From Microtetraspora malaysiensis (GTDB lineage Bacteria > Actinomycetota > Actinomycetes > Streptosporangiales > Streptosporangiaceae): a stretch of 64,000 nucleotides of DNA. This document shows, piece by piece, positions 60,183-64,000 of this stretch. How positions within the stretch are numbered: the stretch's first letter is position 1; each line of letters starts with the position of its first letter. The stretch spans positions 186,001 through 250,000 of the forward strand of contig NZ_BBYJ01000011.1 of the NCBI RefSeq assembly GCF_001528665.1. The letters are read 5' to 3'. The position numbers and the translations under genes are program-made. The notes below the pieces were generated by a model, which was not told where the DNA came from, searched no databases, and saw only the letters and a list, made by a program, of their open reading frames with translations.

Positions 60183-60394
60183 TCAATTGGTTCGGGGGCG
60201 TGTTGCGGGGCCCGGCTGGACGGCCCCCGCTCGGATCGCCGTCGCCGGGCGCCTGGGTGCGGCGCGGCCGAGCTGCCGGCGATCGCCGAGAATGCGCAGC
60301 GCGGAGGCGAACGCCACGTCGCGCGGGGTTCTGAACGAAAACAAATCATTTCTAGGCACCTGCTAATGTTCATTGGCATGTGCTGGAGGTTGAG

Positions 60395-60724
60395 GTGAGT
60401 GATCCCGCGACGACGGGAGACGATCTGGTGCGGGTGTTGGCCACCCTGTCCAGCCCGCACCGGCTGCGCGTCATCGCGGCCCTCGCAGGCGGCCGGAACT
60501 ACGTGAGCCGACTGGCGCGTGAGCTCGGCATCAGCAGGGCGCTGCTCCAGGTCCACCTGAAGAAGCTGGAGGCCGCGGGCCTGGTTTCCTCGCAGCTGGA
60601 GCTGTCGGAAGAAGGAAAGGCAATGAAGTATTACGAGCTACGCAGGTTCTCGATCCACCTGACGCCGGAGCTCATCCTGGACGCGGCACAGACGCTGACC
60701 ACCGAGAAGGGCTCGGAGCGATGA
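60395..60724 (+). CDS. ArsR-like winged-helix regulator
   Basis: A 109-residue regulator. LATLSSPHRLRVIAALAGGR, NYVSRLARELGISRALLQVH, LKKLEAAGLVSSQLELSEEG, KAMKYYEL is an ArsR/HTH_20 winged helix. No metal-binding Cys pair is visible, so it is not a classical metal sensor. The GTG preceded by GGAGG (5 nt) was chosen over one 15 nt upstream. It overlaps the next gene (ATGA), suggesting it controls this transport operon. Confidence 0.87.
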   Translation: MSDPATTGDDLVRVLATLSSPHRLRVIAALAGGRNYVSRLARELGISRALLQVHLKKLEAAGLVSSQLELSEEGKAMKYYELRRFSIHLTPELILDAAQTLTTEKGSER

Positions 60725-60990
60725 ACGAGCATGAGTGGCAGGAAGTCATCGGCACCATCGGCGTGTTCGTCCTGATCACCGCCGTAATCGTCACGGTCAT
60801 CTGGCAATTCGCCATCTCCTGGCGGGCCAAGGCTCAGCTGGCACGCGAGGCGGAGTACAGACAGATCGCCGAGTCCGTCGCCGCCTCCCAAGAGGACATC
60901 GGACGGCAGCTCGCCGAGATCAATGACCGGCTCTCGGCGCTGCGCGACCGTACCGACGCCATTGAGCTGGTGCTCACGGACGTCGAGTAG
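60721..60990 (+). CDS. Small membrane protein with C-terminal coiled coil
   Basis: An 89-residue protein with one span (about 9-31: IGTIGVFVLITAVIVTVIWQ) and a cytosolic amphipathic helix (about 45-89) with heptads in IAESVAASQEDIGRQLAEIN, DRLSALRDRTDAIELV. No family name is recalled. Translationally coupled to the ArsR-like gene and followed by an MMPL transporter 124 nt later, so it may be an accessory or sensor for the transporter. Confidence 0.75.
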   Translation: MNEHEWQEVIGTIGVFVLITAVIVTVIWQFAISWRAKAQLAREAEYRQIAESVAASQEDIGRQLAEINDRLSALRDRTDAIELVLTDVE

Positions 60991-61007
60991 TCCCCCGAGA
61001 CACGGTT

Positions 61008-61039
61008 CCGGGCCGCCGAGCTGCAACTCGACGGCCCGG
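61008..61039. terminator. Extended hairpin in the leader of the MMPL gene
   Basis: CCGGGCCG pairs with CGGCCCGG and, one base inside, CGAG with CTCG, around CTGCAA. It is 76 nt upstream of the MMPL ATG and 18 nt after the preceding stop. It could be an attenuator or a processing/termination site between the regulatory pair and the transporter. Confidence 0.5.
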
Positions 61040-61114
61040 GAGCGGGGAGACGTACCACCTCGCCGGCAGGCGAGTTCCACAGGAACACTCCACCAAGAAC
61101 GAGGAGAGCAGTTC

Positions 61115-63355
61115 ATGCTGCCCGAAAGCAAATCGGACCCTCGCGCCAGTACGGCGCCCGGCCCCCCGACGGCCAGGACCGGCGTGATCGCGGCCGTCGC
61201 GGGCTGGTCGGTCCGGCACCGCACCCTGGCTATCGCCGGTTGGGTCGCGTTGGTCCTGGTCGCCGTGCTGTCCAGCACGCTGGTCTCGGGTGACGACGCG
61301 CGCGCCGTCGACCCTGGTGAGGCAGGCCGCGCCCAGCAGATGGTGGACGCCCAGCGCAGCGGCAGCTCCGTACGGGAGAACGTGCTGATCCAGTCGCGTG
61401 ATGGCACAGGCCCCTTCTCCGACGACCCGAAGCTGCGCGCCGCCGCGAAAGACCTGGTGACCTTGCTGCACCGGACACCGGAGGCGGTCCGGGACATCGG
61501 CTCGCCGCTGGCGGCGCACGGCGAGCGCTGGGTGTCGCGCGACGGTCGTTCCGGGCTGGTCACCTTCGAGGTGGCCGGTCCAGACGAACGGTTCGACCAC
61601 AACTACGCCGCTGCCATCGCAGCCGTGGAGCAGGCCCAGCGGCGCCATCCTGGGGTGCGCTTCAGCCAGGCGGGCGACCGCAGCCTGTCCGGTGCGATCG
61701 ATGAGGGCATCAAGAACGACCTCGGACGCGCCGAGACGACGTCCCTGCCACTGACCATCGTGATCCTGCTGGCCGTGTTCGGCTCGCTGATCGCCGCCGG
61801 GATTCCGCTACTGCTATCGGCGACCGTCGTGGCGGCCACGTTCGGACTGCTGGGGTTCATCGGGCAGTGGGTGCCGTTCAACGGCGCCGCCTCGGCCATC
61901 GTGCTGCTGATCGGCATGGCCGTCGGCATCGACTACTCGCTGTTCTATCTGCGCCGGGTCCGGGAGGAACGCGCCGCGGGCCATGACGTGCGCGAGGCGC
62001 TGCGGCGTACCGCCGAGACATCGGGGCACGCGATCGTGGCCTCTGGACTGACCGTGATGCTCTGCCTGGTCGGGCTGCTGTTCACCGGTGTGGACGTCTT
62101 CAAGGGCCTGACCGCCGGCACGGTCCTGGTCGTCGGCCTGGCCGTGCTCGGCTCGCTGACGGTGCTGCCCGCGCTGCTGGCCGTTCTGGGGCGCCGGGTG
62201 GACTGGGCCCGCATCCCCTGGCTGGGCCGACGCAGGATCGCGGCCGGCGAGTCCCGCATCTGGGGGCGGGTGGCCCGAGCTGTGGTCGCCAGACCGGTGC
62301 TGAGCGGGGCCGCCGTGAGCATGGTGCTGCTGGTGCTGGCGCTGCCCGTACTCGGCATCCGACTCCAGGACGCGGCCGTGACCGCCAGCCTGCCGCCCGG
62401 CATCTCCCCGGCGGTGGACGCCGCGACCGCGATGCAGCGCGAATTTCCCGGCGCGGCGACGGCTGCCCGCGTGGTCCTCGCACGCGGGGACGGCGGCTCG
62501 GCCGACACCCAGCAGGTGCGCGCCGCGATCGAAGGGCTGCACCGGCAGGCAGTCTCCAGCGGCGGCCTACTGCTCGAACCGATCACCGCCGTCCCGGTCG
62601 GCCAGGCGATGGTGGTGCGCGTACCGCTGGCCGGGGCTGTCACCGACCCGGTGGCCGATCGGGCGCTGGCGATGCTGCGCGAGCGGGCGCTGCCCGCGAC
62701 GTTCGGGCAGGTGGCCGGCGTCTCCTACGCTGTGACGGGCAAGACCGCCACGCCCCACGACTTCGCCGTGCAGGTGAACGACCGGACCCCGATCGTGGTC
62801 GCCTTCGTCCTCGCCCTGGCGTTCGTGCTACTCGCCGTGACGTTCAGGTCGTGGACGATCCCGCTGGTGTCGATCCTGCTCAACCTGCTGTCCATCGGTG
62901 CGGCGTGCGGGGTATTGGTCTGGGTCTTCCAGGACGGTCATCTGGAGTCGCTGCTGGGGTTCGGTTCCTATGGCGGGGTGGTGAGCTGGCTGCCGCTGTT
63001 CATGTTCGTCATCCTGTTCGGGCTGAGCATGGACTACCACATCTTCATCCTCAGCCGGATCAAGGAACGCCGGCTCGGCGGGGCCTCCGCCCGCGAGGCG
63101 ATCGTCGGTGGCATCGCGGGCAGTGCCGGGGTCGTCAGCGGCGCGGCGTTCATCATGATCGGCGTCTTCACGGTCTTCGTGACGCTGTCCGCCATCGAGT
63201 ACAAGATGCTGGGACTGGGCATGGCGGTCGCCATCCTCATCGACGCGACCGTGGTCCGCGGCGTGCTGCTACCGGCCGCGATGGCACTGCTCGGAGAGCG
63301 AACCTGGATGCGACAACCCGCGACGCAGGCGCTCACCTGGCCGGCCGCGCCCTGA
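61115..63355 (+). CDS. MMPL/RND-family transporter
   Basis: A 746-residue transporter with twelve predicted spans in two repeats. Each half has a hydrophobic span, a large outside domain (about 60-200 and 400-540) and a five- or six-span bundle. Proton-relay motifs are present: GMAVGIDYSLFYLRRVREER (about 270) and GLSMDYHIFILSRIKERRLG (about 645). MMPL proteins export lipids, siderophores or drugs in actinomycetes. ATG with GAGGAGAG 6 nt upstream was chosen; upstream frame overlaps the previous gene. Probably governed by the ArsR-like regulator. Confidence 0.92.
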   Translation: MLPESKSDPRASTAPGPPTARTGVIAAVAGWSVRHRTLAIAGWVALVLVAVLSSTLVSGDDARAVDPGEAGRAQQMVDAQRSGSSVRENVLIQSRDGTGPFSDDPKLRAAAKDLVTLLHRTPEAVRDIGSPLAAHGERWVSRDGRSGLVTFEVAGPDERFDHNYAAAIAAVEQAQRRHPGVRFSQAGDRSLSGAIDEGIKNDLGRAETTSLPLTIVILLAVFGSLIAAGIPLLLSATVVAATFGLLGFIGQWVPFNGAASAIVLLIGMAVGIDYSLFYLRRVREERAAGHDVREALRRTAETSGHAIVASGLTVMLCLVGLLFTGVDVFKGLTAGTVLVVGLAVLGSLTVLPALLAVLGRRVDWARIPWLGRRRIAAGESRIWGRVARAVVARPVLSGAAVSMVLLVLALPVLGIRLQDAAVTASLPPGISPAVDAATAMQREFPGAATAARVVLARGDGGSADTQQVRAAIEGLHRQAVSSGGLLLEPITAVPVGQAMVVRVPLAGAVTDPVADRALAMLRERALPATFGQVAGVSYAVTGKTATPHDFAVQVNDRTPIVVAFVLALAFVLLAVTFRSWTIPLVSILLNLLSIGAACGVLVWVFQDGHLESLLGFGSYGGVVSWLPLFMFVILFGLSMDYHIFILSRIKERRLGGASAREAIVGGIAGSAGVVSGAAFIMIGVFTVFVTLSAIEYKMLGLGMAVAILIDATVVRGVLLPAAMALLGERTWMRQPATQALTWPAAP

Positions 63356-63418
63356 CCTCCGTCGGCGGGAACGCAACTGTTCCGGGTCAAGCACCACCAC
63401 ACCCCACATCCGGGCAGG

Positions 63419-63868
63419 TCAGGGAAGGATCTCCAGCCGAACGTCCAGTCCGTCGTAGAGGAAGGGGGTCGTGGTGAGGATCCGCCATCCGCGCCGGGCG
63501 GCGTAGACGGCGGCGTGCGCGGCCACGAGGACCTCCGACAGCCCCTCCTCGCCGGATCCCGGCCGGTTGCGGTGCAGGTTGACGCGGATCGCGGTCGTGA
63601 TCGGGGCGGCGGCGGCCGCGTCGTCGGGGGAGAGCGCGCCGACCACGACCACCGACATGCGCAGGAAGCGCTCCAGCCGGGGAGCGGCGGGGCCGAGGGA
63701 GAGGACCTGGACGGCGAGCGGCGGGACGAGCAGGGTGACGCCGTACGCCGAGGACTGCCGCACGACCTCCCTGCCGTACATGCTTTTGCCCTCGATCAGG
63801 TGGACGAGGGCGTCGAGGTCGAGCACGTGGCCGGTGACGTGCCCGGCCGGGGGGATCGCCTCGGTCAC
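63419..63868 (-). CDS. PIN-like domain protein (possible toxin)
   Basis: A 149-residue protein. GHVLDLDALVHLIEGKSMYG gives the first PIN aspartate, SVVVVGALSPDDAAAAAPIT and EVLVAAHAAVYAARRGWRIL, TTTPFLYDGLDV follow the PIN fold order. The later acids usually seen in VapC (D in 'D--IAA-A') are not clear, so catalytic status is doubtful. GTG start overlaps the stop of the gene before it by 4 nt, the usual antitoxin-toxin layout. Confidence 0.6.
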   Translation of the reverse strand: MTEAIPPAGHVTGHVLDLDALVHLIEGKSMYGREVVRQSSAYGVTLLVPPLAVQVLSLGPAAPRLERFLRMSVVVVGALSPDDAAAAAPITTAIRVNLHRNRPGSGEEGLSEVLVAAHAAVYAARRGWRILTTTPFLYDGLDVRLEILP

Positions 63869-64000
63869 GCCGCGTCTGCCTCGGCGTCTCCGGTGAGGAG
63901 GCGGGCCGCGCGGGCGCGCTCCTCGTCGGTGATGCCGTCCTGCCAGCCGGCGCCCCACAGGTCGTCCATGATCGCGAGATCCTGCTCGACGCGGCGGCGC
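63865..64000 (-). CDS. C-terminal part of a small gene upstream of the PIN-like gene, possible antitoxin
   Basis: The last 44 codons are in the window: RRRVEQDLAIMDDLWGAGWQ, DGITDEERARAARLLTGD, EADAA and stop. The helical, acidic tail fits an antitoxin or small regulator; the N-terminus is beyond the edge. Its stop overlaps the PIN-like start (GTGA). Confidence 0.5.
   Translation of the reverse strand, partial: RRRVEQDLAIMDDLWGAGWQDGITDEERARAARLLTGDAEADAA

Overview
The window is high-GC DNA, densely coding, with many GTG/TTG starts and many 1-4 nt stop/start overlaps (ATGA, GTGA, TGATG). Several families typical of filamentous actinomycetes are present: a DUF3040 protein, a receptor-type Ser/Thr kinase, an actinobacterial radical SAM protein, a WYL regulator, NarL-type two-component systems and a SpoIIE-type phosphatase. 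I infer an actinomycete chromosome, perhaps Streptosporangiales; no rRNA or tRNA is present to confirm this. No CRISPR array, complete insertion sequence or prophage was seen.

Layout. 0-5 kb: a 5' fragment of a GntR regulator, an AlkZ-like HTH_42 protein, and a desaturase + MFS operon with a TetR gene that carries the same tandem operator. 5-7.8 kb: YigZ, isochorismate synthase MenF and a secreted SGNH hydrolase. 7.9-11.3 kb: an ABC-2 exporter + NarL-type two-component operon. 11.4-18.7 kb: alpha/beta hydrolase/WYL pair, BON-SRPBCC protein, glycosyltransferase, methyltransferase, radical SAM and DUF3040 proteins. 18.8-23.1 kb: an envelope cluster (receptor kinase, MecA_N-type PBP, PlsC acyltransferase) followed by a candidate structured ncRNA. 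23.8-26.8 kb: GNAT, RibD-like and PPOX proteins with an HxlR regulator.

27.1-30.9 kb is the most coherent functional unit, a reactive-sulfur (persulfide) detoxification regulon. It has a CstR-like repressor, a YgaP-like membrane rhodanese, TauE/SafE, thioredoxin and a CstB-like persulfide dioxygenase-rhodanese. Four copies of one TACCCC-N2-GGGGTA palindrome each sit just before a gene. 31-38 kb: orphan tyrosine recombinase, class IV aminotransferase, PAS-GAF-PP2C phosphatase, a broken MFS gene, and a nitrilase-family gene lying between two related 57-58 nt regulatory segments. 38-44.7 kb: a second two-component system divergent from an ABC-2 exporter, then a third ABC-2 exporter under a TetR with a perfect palindromic operator. 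44.7-46.5 kb: FAD monooxygenase/MarR pair. 46.6-55.1 kb: narGHJI divergent from a nitronate monooxygenase, with a symmetric shared control region. 55.2-64 kb: cupin/MarR pair; a translationally coupled TetR + winged-helix + truncated PPDK-like phosphotransferase operon; a histidine phosphatase; an ArsR-like + coiled-coil membrane protein + MMPL transporter set; and a possible PIN-like toxin/antitoxin pair at the right edge.

Unifying theme: almost every metabolic or transport gene is paired with its own small repressor, and in many pairs a plausible palindromic operator is visible. Repeated regulatory elements (four CstR boxes, two TetR tandem boxes, three TCTAC-type dyads, two segments flanking the nitrilase gene, the nar repeats) are the most informative non-coding content.
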